From Paucilactobacillus oligofermentans DSM 15707 = LMG 22743 (lineage in GTDB: Bacteria > Bacillota > Bacilli > Lactobacillales > Lactobacillaceae): a stretch of DNA of 64,000 bases. The stretch spans positions 62,001 to 126,000 of the forward strand of contig NZ_AZFE01000030.1 of assembly GCF_001434315.1 (NCBI RefSeq). The letters run 5' to 3'. The first letter of the stretch is position 1, and the number at the start of each line of letters is the position of its first letter. This document shows, in pieces, positions 53,704 through 62,145 of this stretch. Position numbers and translations under genes: made by a program. A model generated the notes under the pieces. It saw nothing but the letters and a program-made list of their open reading frames with translations. It was not told where the DNA came from and made no database searches.

Positions 53704-54073
53704 TGGAATTACTTCCGGATACTTCAATTTCAATATTATCGAAAATCCCCGCAATTGGGACACTATATTTTCTAACTTTTAAGGTAATCTCGGTAATCAT
53801 TGGGTAGTCAGCTAATAACGTTTGTAGTACATTATTGGCTAAGCTTTCAATCAAGTTATAATTATGGTTCAATACAAACCGTTCGATTGTGTCATAAACA
53901 TCCGCATAACTGACTGTTTCTGTTAAATCATCATTCTTAACTTGTTCCTCAATTGGATAAGTTAATTCAACATCAATTTCTAATCGCTGACCCATGCGTT
54001 TTTCTTCTGGAAAAACCCCATTGTAGGTATGAAAACTCATATTATTTATTCTTATCTTACCGATTTTAATCAC
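53696..54073 (-). CDS. folB: dihydroneopterin aldolase
   Basis: A 125-residue enzyme that cleaves dihydroneopterin to the hydroxymethyl pterin. The pterin-binding features FHTYNGVFPEEKRMGQRLEIDVEL (about 14-37), VSYADVYDTIER and the C-terminal VRKYSVPIAGIFDNIEIEV match FolB. The start is given as GTG at 54073; its AGGA is unusually close, and the ATG at residue 12 would remove a normal N-terminal strand, so the start is uncertain. It is the first gene of the operon. Confidence 0.9.
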   Translation of the reverse strand: MIKIGKIRINNMSFHTYNGVFPEEKRMGQRLEIDVELTYPIEEQVKNDDLTETVSYADVYDTIERFVLNHNYNLIESLANNVLQTLLADYPMITEITLKVRKYSVPIAGIFDNIEIEVSGSNSND

Positions 54074-54217
54074 GTCCTAATAGTTATTGAATACATGAGA
54101 TTATCATATCACGTTTGATTAGTTCACAACAAATTTTGAACTAAAAGACTGGCTTTATTTTGAATAATTTTTATTTGTGCTAAAATAATTAAAAACAATA
54201 CATTGGAGGAACTTAAT

Positions 54218-54499
54218 ATGTTTCAAACAACTGGTGGTATCGGACAACCTCATGAAATGCTTGGAATCGTCAATGCAACTGCACATTTAATGCTATCTTC
54301 AGAAACAATTGATGCTTTTGAATCAATGGATCAATTATTTGTTGAAGTTCAAGAAAAAATGGCAGAACGTGCTGCTGCTAATGGTGCAGATGGCATTATT
54401 AACGTTCGATTCAATACTCAAACGGTAAGAATGCAAATCGCACCTAAATTTTTAGTGGTTACCGGTTATGGAACGATGGTTAAATTGGTTGAAGCTTAA
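54218..54499 (+). CDS. YbjQ/UPF0145-like heavy-metal-binding domain protein
   Basis: A 93-residue protein with the core GIVNATAHLMLSS, RAAANGADGIINVRFN and VVTGYGTMVKL, resembling the pentamer-forming YbjQ/UPF0145 family. The function is unknown. The ATG at 54218 follows GGAGGAAC, and the TTG at 54203 lies in that site. It stands alone upstream of tRNA-Leu. Confidence 0.82.
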   Translation: MFQTTGGIGQPHEMLGIVNATAHLMLSSETIDAFESMDQLFVEVQEKMAERAAANGADGIINVRFNTQTVRMQIAPKFLVVTGYGTMVKLVEA

Positions 54500-54549
54500 A
54501 CTTTCCTTTTAAATATAATATTAATGGTGTAAACTGTTAATGTTATTCA

Positions 54550-54633
54550 GCCGCAATGGCGGAACTGGCAGACGCGCATCGTTCAGGTCGATGTATGGTT
54601 TTCCATGTGCAGGTTCGATTCCTGTTTGCGGCA
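54550..54633 (+). tRNA. tRNA-Leu (anticodon CAG)
   Basis: An 84-nt class II tRNA. Acceptor arms GCCGCAA and TTGCGGC pair, the anticodon stem CATCG/CGATG encloses TTCAGGT, giving CAG, and a variable arm (ATGG-TTTT-CCAT) precedes the T arm GCAGG-TTCGATT-CCTGT. Discriminator A is normal. CCA is not encoded. The region after it holds only decayed mobile DNA. Confidence 0.95.
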
Positions 54634-54938
54634 TAAAATAGTAATATCTTATTAATAAGATTAAAGTTAATATAGCAGTCTTTACATTGATATACTTGGC
54701 TTCAATTGAATTTTAAAACTTTTAAATAATATTACAAAGTATCAAATAAATTAAACTCATGGCACAAGTTTGGCACACATAATAAAAAAAGTATTTTCAT
54801 TTATTTGTACTATCTGGTATAATTTGCACCAAAGTCAAGGCCATTTGGTCTCTTCTTTGGTCATCTTTTACAAGATGAATTTTATTTCGATTGATAGGAC
54901 CGTAGATGCTTATTTTGATGGTAACTTCTACACCTTTC

Positions 54939-55361
54939 AATCTTTTTTTGTACCTTGAATTGTCCAACTTATTTTCATAAAAAACTTCATATGGTGTTTT
55001 CCAACCTAAATATTTTCTAGGCCTATTAATCAATTTATTAGTAAAGTGATTAATGTATTCATCATCTATTGGATCAATATCTTTTGTTTTTGGTAAATAT
55101 TATCTAATTAAGCCATTAGTATTTTCACATGCTTCTCTCTGCCAAGGAGCATGTAGATTTGGAAAATAAAACTTTGCTTTGAATTGTTCAGTTATTTGAC
55201 CATGTTTAGATAATTCTTTACTCCTATCAGGTGTAATTGTCTTTATTCTATTTTGAGGTAATGGTTTTAATAAGGTTGTAATAACGTTTGCAACTGGTTC
55301 AGAACTTTTTTGCAACTTTACCAACTAATGTGTACCTTGATTTCATATCAACCATTATAAC
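54939..55361 (-). pseudogene. IS30-family transposase relic
   Basis: Only the C-terminal DDE part of an IS30 transposase can be read. Recognisable blocks are KSRYTLVGKV, then after a frameshift near 55324 KPLPQNRIKTITPDRSKELS and FYFPNLHAPWQREACENTNG. A stop replaces the Glu of the usual GLIREYFP (TAA at 55100-55102). The frame then continues with INRPRKYLGWKTPYEVFY. The N-terminal helix-turn-helix half is missing. It lies downstream of tRNA-Leu. Confidence 0.88.
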
Positions 55362-55421
55362 GACACTTTAGTACCTTTTACCAGGTACTTAAAGTGCAAA
55401 TTCAATCCATAAAAAAGCACC

Positions 55422-55460
55422 TCACTATCATTAGACTATTTGTCTAATGATTATGAAGCA
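55422..55460. repeat. hairpin downstream of the SOS operon
   Basis: ATCATTAGAC and GTCTAATGAT form a perfect 10-bp stem with a TATTT loop, with partial pairing of the GCACCTC and GAAGCAC flanks. It may be the terminator of the minus-strand SOS operon or an end of the IS30 remnant. The rest of 54634-55505 shows no gene. Confidence 0.55.
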
Positions 55461-55505
55461 CTTCATAGGCATTCAAATCGATACTTTTTACAAATTTTTT
55501 TTATT

Positions 55506-55877
55506 TTATTCCACACGCCTAATTCTATCAATCGAGATTAATTGATTATCATTAATCACAATATCATTTTCATTGTATCCAGATACAATTGCCTTTATGT
55601 CAGGCACATTGACATTATCTTTATTTACCTCTTTTAATTGAATAACTACTTCTCGTTTTTCATTATATGATTCAGCTAGGATTTCTGAAATTTCTTTCAA
55701 AGTTTGTTGCAGACCAACTTCATAATCTTTATTTAATTCATCATTTCTTTTTTTAATAGCGGCTGTATGATCAGATAAATAAAACCCCTGCCACTTAACC
55801 ATCCCCCGATCATAATAATCATGTTCAAAAAATTGATTAACTACATCCATATCAAATTCATAATCATGATTACTCAA
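55506..55877 (-). CDS. YolD-like family protein
   Basis: A 123-residue protein of the YolD-like family, with the signature DRGMVKWQGFYLSDHTA at residues 23-39. YolD-like proteins are commonly encoded next to Y-family polymerases of the UvrX/UmuC type and are suspected accessory factors in translesion synthesis. It overlaps the upstream gene by 8 nt and is last in an operon headed by an SOS box. Confidence 0.85.
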   Translation of the reverse strand: MSNHDYEFDMDVVNQFFEHDYYDRGMVKWQGFYLSDHTAAIKKRNDELNKDYEVGLQQTLKEISEILAESYNEKREVVIQLKEVNKDNVNVPDIKAIVSGYNENDIVINDNQLISIDRIRRVE

Positions 55878-56190
55878 GATGATTTTTCTCCCACTGAATT
55901 TTCTTTTGACTATTTGGCCAAACTTCCCCAGTAAATCCTACATATTTGATCGTTAAATTTGATTGCTTCCTAAATCCAGTAATAACTTCTTCCAGGTATT
56001 CAAGCTTATATTCATCAATTTTATGCACTGGTGTCGAACGTAAATGACTACCTTTTTTTTGCTGGCAAAAAAAGACATTATAGCTTTTATCATATTTATC
56101 GTTCACCACTTCTATCCAATACTGCGTATAGCTAATTCGTTTAAACAATAACGAAATTCGGCTTACAATTACATCTAAATCTTTATTCAT
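55870..56190 (-). CDS. hypothetical protein between the Y-family polymerase and YolD genes
   Basis: A 106-residue protein that I do not recognise. It is mixed alpha/beta and basic, with an aromatic segment (YTQYWIEVVNDKYDKSYNVFF) and a C-terminal KYVGFTGEVWPNSQKK. The ATG at 56190 follows AGGTGG and overlaps the polymerase stop. Its fixed place between the umuC-like and yolD-like genes suggests an accessory role in the same damage response. Confidence 0.7.
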   Translation of the reverse strand: MNKDLDVIVSRISLLFKRISYTQYWIEVVNDKYDKSYNVFFCQQKKGSHLRSTPVHKIDEYKLEYLEEVITGFRKQSNLTIKYVGFTGEVWPNSQKKIQWEKNHLE

Positions 56191-57493
56191 AGCTATTACC
56201 ACCTGAATGACCACCAACTAATTTAGCCCGGTCAATCGCCGTTCCGCCTTCTTTTAAACTGGTTGCATATACTAATTTAGTAAACCCAAATTTTTTATGA
56301 ATATCGTCAACCACACCATTTAATTTTGCATTCTGAATTTGTCGCGTTGGTGTATCAAAGATATTAAGTTGCTGCCCCTGATTTTCAACTAAACCACTTC
56401 CGTAGACCGCAATATTTCTAACTGATTGATTAACCCAATTCTTTTCAAACAAAAATAATAATTGACTAGTAATTACACTATCTTCATTAGTCGGTTCAAT
56501 CACGATTGTATGACTAAAGCCATTCTTTTCGTTTCCAGTTGCTTCTGCAAATGAAAATCCAATGCTTAACGATAAGTGGGTTGTCAATTTATTACGACTT
56601 CTTAATCGAGCGGCTACCTGCTCGCCAATTTCTTTGATTACCGTTTCAATTTCAATCTTTTGATTATAATCACGTGGTAAAACTTGTGAATTACCAATAC
56701 TGGCTGATTTTGTTACATGTTTATATTTCATGTTAGATCGATCGACACCCCACGCAGTCGCAAATAACTGGGATCCAATAATCCCAATTTCTTGCTTTAA
56801 CATATACGGATTTGCATGTGCCAATTCATTCATATTAAAAATCCTTAAACTATTTAACCGTTTTTCCGTTCTTGAACCAATACCCCAGACATCCGTTAAA
56901 TGCTTAATCTTCCAAATTTTGTCTGGTACCGATTCATAATTTATTTCACCAATCAAATCTGCATCATGCTTAGCGTATATATCTAACGCAATTTTAGCTT
57001 GCACTGGATTATCACCAATTCCAACGGTTGTATACAACCCTAATTCTGTTCTCACTGTTTTCTGCATTAATCTAGCAACGTCTTTCGGTGAATCACCAAA
57101 CAGATGCCAAGAATGGGTCATATCAACTAAACTCTCATCAATTGAATACGGTAAAATATCTTCTTCAGCGGCAAATTTAGCAAAGATTCCATTGACTTGT
57201 AAATTCTTCTTGATATATAAATTCATTCTTGGCGGTACAATCAATAATCGCGGGTCAATTGGTAAATCACGCTTTCTTGAAACATTAGCTTTGATATTGT
57301 ACATTGCTTTGGCCGCTGGTGAAGTTGCTAAGATTAAACCACCATTGGTATTCCTAGCTTCACTAATCACAACCATCGGCACTTTTAACGGATTGAAGCC
57401 ACGTTCAACTGCCTCGCAACTTGCGTAAAATGACTTATTATCAATTAAGAAAAATACCCCATGTGGTTCTTTATCTGTAAACAATTTCATCAC
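56183..57493 (-). CDS. Y-family DNA polymerase, UvrX/UmuC-like
   Basis: A 436-residue translesion polymerase. The catalytic acidic residues are in FFLIDNKSFYASCEAVERG (about 13-31) and PYSIDESLVDMT (about 112-123); the fingers and thumb follow, with VWGIGSRTEKRLNSL as the helix-hairpin-helix. This is the Gram-positive UvrX/YqjW group. A consensus SOS box lies just upstream, so it should be repressed by LexA. Two small genes follow with overlaps. The start may be Met1 or Met2. Confidence 0.92.
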   Translation of the reverse strand: MMKLFTDKEPHGVFFLIDNKSFYASCEAVERGFNPLKVPMVVISEARNTNGGLILATSPAAKAMYNIKANVSRKRDLPIDPRLLIVPPRMNLYIKKNLQVNGIFAKFAAEEDILPYSIDESLVDMTHSWHLFGDSPKDVARLMQKTVRTELGLYTTVGIGDNPVQAKIALDIYAKHDADLIGEINYESVPDKIWKIKHLTDVWGIGSRTEKRLNSLRIFNMNELAHANPYMLKQEIGIIGSQLFATAWGVDRSNMKYKHVTKSASIGNSQVLPRDYNQKIEIETVIKEIGEQVAARLRSRNKLTTHLSLSIGFSFAEATGNEKNGFSHTIVIEPTNEDSVITSQLLFLFEKNWVNQSVRNIAVYGSGLVENQGQQLNIFDTPTRQIQNAKLNGVVDDIHKKFGFTKLVYATSLKEGGTAIDRAKLVGGHSGGNSYE

Positions 57494-57528
57494 CGCCTTT
57501 AATTCAATTTATATTTTATCACAAATAC

Positions 57529-57542
57529 GAACGCACGTTTGC
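57529..57542. promoter_or_regulatory. LexA/SOS box of the Y-family polymerase operon
   Basis: CGAACGCACGTTTG fits the Gram-positive SOS consensus CGAACRNRYGTTYG at every position. It is 36 nt upstream of the polymerase start, next to a TAAAAT-like -10. Confidence 0.85.
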
Positions 57543-57552
57543 TAAATGTGCA

Positions 57553-57587
57553 AAAAAATACCCACAAACTAATGTGAGTAGTTTTTA
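57553..57587 (-). terminator. terminator of the alsS-aldC operon
   Basis: TACCCAC at 57560-57566 pairs with GTGAGTA at 57575-57581 and is flanked by A- and T-runs; on the minus strand it ends in TTTTTTT. Confidence 0.75.
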
Positions 57588-57588
57588 A

Positions 57589-58302
57589 TTAATGTTCTGC
57601 TGATTCAATTTCTTCATTCATATTGGCTAAATTTAAATTAGCTGAACGAAAGTTTTTATCTGTAACTGGTAGATGTTGCAATAAATTTTCAAGTTCTTGA
57701 ACTTCTAATTGAGCTTGGTCAATTTCAAAATCTAGAATGTGCCCACCAAAATCATGATCATCATTGATAAAGTGTAAATGAAATCCACCGACCGTGGCCC
57801 CTTGGAATAAATATGGTGCATAGTAACCAACAATTGTTCCGGAAACATTATCCCGCGTAAATTCAGGTTGCACTTTAATTGCTTCTGATAACATTGGATA
57901 TGGTTTTGATTGCTTCGGAACTACCCGCGTATGCATATGCTTAAAGGTTCCACGCATCGTAATAGCTGCAAAATAATTACCTAATTGATGGTCTTCTTCA
58001 ATCTTAGTTTGTACTTGCGTGCTATTAATATTTTGCACCGCTTCTTTTACTTGTGGTTCATAGTAATTAACTGAAGCAAACGGTACTGTATCCGATGGTC
58101 CTAATACATTAACTTGACCAGATTCAACAACTTGATAAACTGTTCCATCAACAATTACAACTTCGCCATCGAAATCATTTGCAGTTCCGATACCCATATC
58201 TCCATGTTTAACTAATTCACTAACTGGTAAAGTGCCTTCAAAAAGTCCGACTACCAGCATCGCTAACGTTCCATGTTGATAAACCGTTGTTGTATCTTTC
58301 AT
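57589..58302 (-). CDS. aldC: alpha-acetolactate decarboxylase
   Basis: A 237-residue enzyme converting alpha-acetolactate to acetoin. The zinc-binding histidines are in GGFHLHFINDDHDFGGH (about 184-200), and the Arg and Glu residues of the active site are in TRDNVSGTIVGYYAP. It lies 21 nt downstream of alsS, so the operon runs from pyruvate to acetoin. AAGGGAG precedes the ATG. The gene is also called budA or aldB. Confidence 0.95.
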   Translation of the reverse strand: MKDTTTVYQHGTLAMLVVGLFEGTLPVSELVKHGDMGIGTANDFDGEVVIVDGTVYQVVESGQVNVLGPSDTVPFASVNYYEPQVKEAVQNINSTQVQTKIEEDHQLGNYFAAITMRGTFKHMHTRVVPKQSKPYPMLSEAIKVQPEFTRDNVSGTIVGYYAPYLFQGATVGGFHLHFINDDHDFGGHILDFEIDQAQLEVQELENLLQHLPVTDKNFRSANLNLANMNEEIESAEH

Positions 58303-58323
58303 GCCTATTATCTCCCTTGATGT

Positions 58324-60003
58324 TTAAAATTGATCAACTAACATTGTCTTTCCTAAGTCTGCATTATGTGAGTAGTCGATTGGAATATCGATCACAACTG
58401 GACCTTCTGTGGCAAAAGCTTCGTTTAAAACCGCCCCTAATTGGTCCGGCGTTTCAACTCGTAAACCTTTAGCACCGAAGCTTTCTGCATACTTAACATA
58501 ATCAATTGGCCCAACTTTAACCCCAGCGTCTTGACCATATTTCATAATTTCTTGAAAACGAACCATATCATAATAACCATCATTCCAAATTAAATGAACG
58601 GTATTTAGTTTCAAACGAACGGCCACTTCTAATTCTTGTGATGAGAACGTAAATCCTGCATCCCCAGAAACTGAAATTGACTTCGCATTTGGTCGTTCTA
58701 ATGCGGCTGCAATTGACCAAGGTAGCCCAACGCCAAGTGTCTGCATTCCGTTACTAAACAATAGATGACGTGGTTGATAGCTTCTAAAGTGACGAGCCAT
58801 CCAAATATAATGACTACCAATATCAACTGAAACGGTCATTTCATCAGTTACTCGTGCCTGTAATTCTTTGATAACTGCTAACGGGTGATTCAAATTATCT
58901 TTTCCAGCTGGTACTGGTTGTTCAACATCGGCCGCAATTTCATGATGTAATTCAGTTAAATATTGACGTGAAGCATCATCTGGTTGATAATTTTCAACTT
59001 TATCCGCTAAGCTTGAAATAGTTGCGGCAATATCCCCAATTAATTCAGTTTCAGGTTGGAAGTGTTTATCTAACTGTGGAGACGTTGAATCAATCACGGT
59101 AATATTAGCTTCTTGTTCCGCATTCCAGTTACGTGGTTCATATTCAATTGCATCATAACCAACCGTAATTACTAAATCAGAATGCTTTAATAATTTATCC
59201 CCTGGTTGATTTCTAAATAAGCCAACTCGGCCAAAGAAGTAATCATTTTCTAAATCTCGTGAAATAATTCCCGCGGCTTGGAAAGTTTCAACAACTGGTA
59301 ATTTAGCAGCTTTAACTAACTTTTGAATGGCTGCGGTGGCCTCCGGTGAAGAAGCACGCATTCCAGCTAACAATACAGGTAACTTAGCGTGTTTAATCTT
59401 ATCGGCTAAATCAGAAATCGTTTGTGCATCAGCTGATCCAAGTTTTGGTTCATTCATTGGCTTCAAGCTTGGGGTTGTTACCTCACCATCATCAATGTCT
59501 TGTGGAATACTAATAAAACTAGTTCCTTGTTTACCTTCTGAAGCAATTCTAAAAGCATTCGCAAAGACTTCTGAAATATTATCCGTATCCGCAATTTCAG
59601 CACTGTATTTAGTGATTGGTTCAAATAACTCTTTATTGGCCATACTTTGATGAGTTGAACGGAACAAATCTTGACGTGGCACTTGACCAGCGATGGCAAT
59701 CAATGGATCACCTTCAGCAGTCGCTGTCACAGCAGGTGTAGCTAAGTTAGTCGCACCCGGTCCAGAAGTTGAAATTACTACTCCTGGTTTTCCAGTAATT
59801 CTTCCCATTCCCGCGGCAATAAATCCCGCGTTTTGTTCATGTCTCGATACAACTAATTTTGGTGTTCGTGGGTCAGTTGGATGTTCTAACAATTCAAATA
59901 AGCGATCAATCTTCGCACCCGGAATCCCGAAAACATATTTAACCCCATGATTAATCAAACTCTCAACAATTGCATCAGCACCATATCGTTTTGCTTCTAC
60001 CAT
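58324..60003 (-). CDS. alsS: acetolactate synthase, catabolic type
   Basis: A 559-residue ThDP enzyme that condenses two pyruvates to acetolactate. The catalytic Glu is in SRHEQNAGFIAAGMGR (about residue 56), and the ThDP-Mg motif is SGDAGFTFSSQELEVAVRLKLN in the C-terminal third. No separate regulatory subunit gene follows, and an acetolactate decarboxylase does, indicating the catabolic AlsS role in acetoin formation and pH control. A divergent OhrR-like gene shares its upstream region. Confidence 0.95.
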   Translation of the reverse strand: MVEAKRYGADAIVESLINHGVKYVFGIPGAKIDRLFELLEHPTDPRTPKLVVSRHEQNAGFIAAGMGRITGKPGVVISTSGPGATNLATPAVTATAEGDPLIAIAGQVPRQDLFRSTHQSMANKELFEPITKYSAEIADTDNISEVFANAFRIASEGKQGTSFISIPQDIDDGEVTTPSLKPMNEPKLGSADAQTISDLADKIKHAKLPVLLAGMRASSPEATAAIQKLVKAAKLPVVETFQAAGIISRDLENDYFFGRVGLFRNQPGDKLLKHSDLVITVGYDAIEYEPRNWNAEQEANITVIDSTSPQLDKHFQPETELIGDIAATISSLADKVENYQPDDASRQYLTELHHEIAADVEQPVPAGKDNLNHPLAVIKELQARVTDEMTVSVDIGSHYIWMARHFRSYQPRHLLFSNGMQTLGVGLPWSIAAALERPNAKSISVSGDAGFTFSSQELEVAVRLKLNTVHLIWNDGYYDMVRFQEIMKYGQDAGVKVGPIDYVKYAESFGAKGLRVETPDQLGAVLNEAFATEGPVVIDIPIDYSHNADLGKTMLVDQF

Positions 60004-60190
60004 CTCTACACGCTCCCAATCACAAATTTAATATTAATATTCAAAGAATACCATTAATTTTTAATAAACAAAATTAATTATTACGCTTGTGAAATTATCA
60101 TTTTGTCATTGGCTTGATCTGCTAGTAATTCACTGCTGATACGCATTTTAAAAAGCACAATATAATTATTTATTTCACATTATAAAATTC

Positions 60191-60210
60191 ACAAACTTAA
60201 ATATTTGTTT
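60191..60210. promoter_or_regulatory. candidate operator over the marR promoter
   Basis: ACAAACTTAAATATTTGTTT is an AT-rich imperfect inverted repeat lying over the -35 (TTGTTT, 60205-60210) of a plus-strand promoter with -10 TAAAAT at 60228-60233, spacing 17. It resembles an OhrR/MarR-type site only loosely. Confidence 0.45.
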
Positions 60211-60265
60211 CAAATTTTTTTATCATGTAAAATAGACGATGAAAGATACTAAGGAGTTAACAATT

Positions 60266-60724
60266 ATGAAATTTGGCCAACAAGACCTCATTAACATGGA
60301 TAAACAAATGTGTTTTGCTCTATATAATGCAAATAAGCAATTCAACCATTTTTATTCAGAAGTACTCGAACAATTTAATTTAACCTACCCACAATACTTG
60401 GTCTTATCAAGCTTATGGGACAACAATGACGCCATGACTGTTAGACAACTGGGACAAGTGGCTCGCCTTGATGGTGGTACTTTAACTCCACTGCTCAAAC
60501 GGCTTGAAAATCACGGTTGGGTTGTCCGTAGTAAAGACCCCAATGACAATCGCCACGTCTTAATTAGCTTAAGCACTTATGCTATCGAGCAAAAATGTGA
60601 CATCGTTAATTTAATTCAAACTAAATTAAATCATTTAAACATGACAGATCAAGAATATCGTGAACGGGTTCAAGAAGTTAACGATATTTCTCACCGCTTA
60701 GAACAAATCCTCACAACCTTTTAA
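60266..60724 (+). CDS. MarR-family regulator, OhrR-like, divergent from alsS
   Basis: A 152-residue MarR-family repressor. The N-terminal MCFALYNANKQFNHFY aligns with the OhrR start, so the Cys at about residue 14 matches the peroxide-sensing Cys of OhrR. The winged helix reads NLTYPQYLVLSSLWDNND, then RLDGGTLTPLLKRLENHGWV and DPNDNRHVLISL. OhrR normally represses ohr, but here the divergent target is alsS-aldC. AAGGAG precedes the ATG at 60266; the longer frame from 60239 is not supported. Confidence 0.88.
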   Translation: MKFGQQDLINMDKQMCFALYNANKQFNHFYSEVLEQFNLTYPQYLVLSSLWDNNDAMTVRQLGQVARLDGGTLTPLLKRLENHGWVVRSKDPNDNRHVLISLSTYAIEQKCDIVNLIQTKLNHLNMTDQEYRERVQEVNDISHRLEQILTTF

Positions 60725-60738
60725 ATAAATCTCCACAA

Positions 60739-60780
60739 AAAAAGTTATCAAGCAGCTGATATTTTGCTTGATAACTTTTT
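60739..60780. terminator. bidirectional terminator after the MarR gene
   Basis: AAAAAGTTATCAAGCA at 60739-60754 pairs perfectly with TGCTTGATAACTTTTT at 60765-60780, serving the converging MarR and CPBP genes. Confidence 0.93.
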
Positions 60781-60784
60781 GTGT

Positions 60785-61498
60785 TTATTTTTGTAATAAG
60801 ATCAACATTTCGGCAATCGCAACGGCGTTATTAACCATATGCAACATAATTGAAATTCTAATTCTTCCTGTCTTAACATAGATAAAGGCCAGCACCGCTC
60901 CCATATAAAAGTAGACTAAGAAACTAACAATATTGGTACTAACATGGCCTAAGGAAAAAATAAAACCAGATAAAATCACTTTTGGCCAAAATGTATTTAC
61001 TTTAAAGAACAGATTAGTAATTAGCCCCCGAAAGATTAATTCTTCCGCAAACGGCGTTAAAAAGATAGCTGAAATACTCAATGCAATTAAAATAACTGAA
61101 TTGTCTTTCATCATTGATTCAATGACTTGGTTATTAGCGGTTTGACTTTGATTAAAAAACAACTGGTTTAAAATTCCAAAGACAATTTGACCACCAAAAA
61201 TAGCTAAATAACCGGTAATTACAATCCCAATATCAGCAATAAAAATGCCCGGACGAACTGGAATTTCACGATATCTTCTATATAAACGCCACGTACCAAA
61301 AATAATTACGCCAAACAAAGCAAAGTAACCAACGACTGATACACTAGTTAACCACACATTATTCTTAATATATTTAATAAGTGCTAACACCTCTGGTGGT
61401 AATTGGATAACTACAAACATGGCTAAGATGATCATGATCCGCGTAAACAGACTTGGACGTTGCGGATGACTACTAAGATATTGACTATTATTCATCAT
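60785..61498 (-). CDS. CPBP family intramembrane metalloprotease
   Basis: A protein of about 237 residues with about six or seven hydrophobic segments. The CPBP/CAAX-protease motifs are seen: EELIFRG (EExxxR), FSLGH (FxxxH) and a late His in MLHMVNNAVA. In lactobacilli such proteins are linked to bacteriocin immunity or surface protein handling, but many are orphan, as here. The ATG at 61498 is chosen because GGAGG lies upstream; an ATG at 61519 precedes that site. It overlaps the small upstream gene. Confidence 0.87.
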   Translation of the reverse strand: MMNNSQYLSSHPQRPSLFTRIMIILAMFVVIQLPPEVLALIKYIKNNVWLTSVSVVGYFALFGVIIFGTWRLYRRYREIPVRPGIFIADIGIVITGYLAIFGGQIVFGILNQLFFNQSQTANNQVIESMMKDNSVILIALSISAIFLTPFAEELIFRGLITNLFFKVNTFWPKVILSGFIFSLGHVSTNIVSFLVYFYMGAVLAFIYVKTGRIRISIMLHMVNNAVAIAEMLILLQK

Positions 61499-61703
61499 TT
61501 CGTTTCTTGTCCTCCTCATTCAAAGCTCGTAGTTTTTCTTGTGCCACAATATATGTAATCACAACTGATGCAATTAAAAAACCAATAATCCACACCACAA
61601 TCAACCAAATTCCTGAAAAAACGTTTAAATAAGTTAAGACGCCAATAATAATAAACATCACTGCTGGAATTAAAATAATTGGATAGATAATTTCTTTTTT
61701 CAT
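61488..61703 (-). CDS. small two-span membrane protein
   Basis: A 71-residue protein with two hydrophobic segments (about 5-25 and 31-52) and a charged C-terminal tail (QEKLRALNEEDKKRNDE). I do not recognise a named family. AAGGAG precedes the ATG. Its 3' end overlaps the CPBP protease gene, so it is cotranscribed and could assist it. Confidence 0.75.
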   Translation of the reverse strand: MKKEIIYPIILIPAVMFIIIGVLTYLNVFSGIWLIVVWIIGFLIASVVITYIVAQEKLRALNEEDKKRNDE

Positions 61704-61833
61704 TAATTACTCCTTAAATTATATTTGAAATTATAACACGAATTATCTTAACTGTTGACATTAATATATTCACTTGTTATATTATAAAAGAAATCAATAC
61801 TATATTGAATATAATATGACAGGAGGAATAATC

Positions 61834-62145
61834 ATGAGTATTTCGATAACTACAGAACTACTAGATGGTTGTGTACTAGCCCTATTGAGTAAAGAAGATT
61901 ACTATGGATATACTTTAACTCAGCGAGTCCAAGAATTTTCACCAGTCTCTGAATCAACTATGTACCCAGTCCTCAGACGTTTGAAAAAAGATAATTGGTT
62001 GGAAACATATGATGAAGCCTACCAAGGACGTAATCGTCGCTACTACAAAATAACTGATACTGGATTAGATCGTTTAATTGAAATTAAAAGTGATTGGCAT
62101 GAATATAAGCAAACATTGGATAATGTTTTAGGGGGAGAAAAATAA
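61834..62145 (+). CDS. PadR-family transcriptional regulator
   Basis: A 103-residue short PadR-type winged-helix protein. The core reads LLDGCVLALLSKEDYYGYTLTQRV, then ESTMYPVLRRLKKDNWLETY and RRYYKITDTG, the typical PadR pattern. ACAGGAGGAA precedes the ATG at 61834. It starts an operon with DUF1700, a small membrane protein and a DUF4097 protein, a common Firmicutes arrangement linked to envelope stress. It is probably self-regulating; the upstream region is AT-rich with ATATT repeats. Confidence 0.9.
   Translation: MSISITTELLDGCVLALLSKEDYYGYTLTQRVQEFSPVSESTMYPVLRRLKKDNWLETYDEAYQGRNRRYYKITDTGLDRLIEIKSDWHEYKQTLDNVLGGEK

Noticed and set aside
60787-60800. ATTTTTGTAATAAG resembling half of the shared regulon box
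   Set aside because: It lies within the end of the CPBP protease coding region, has no CGTC at the proper distance, and no -10 at 17 nt.
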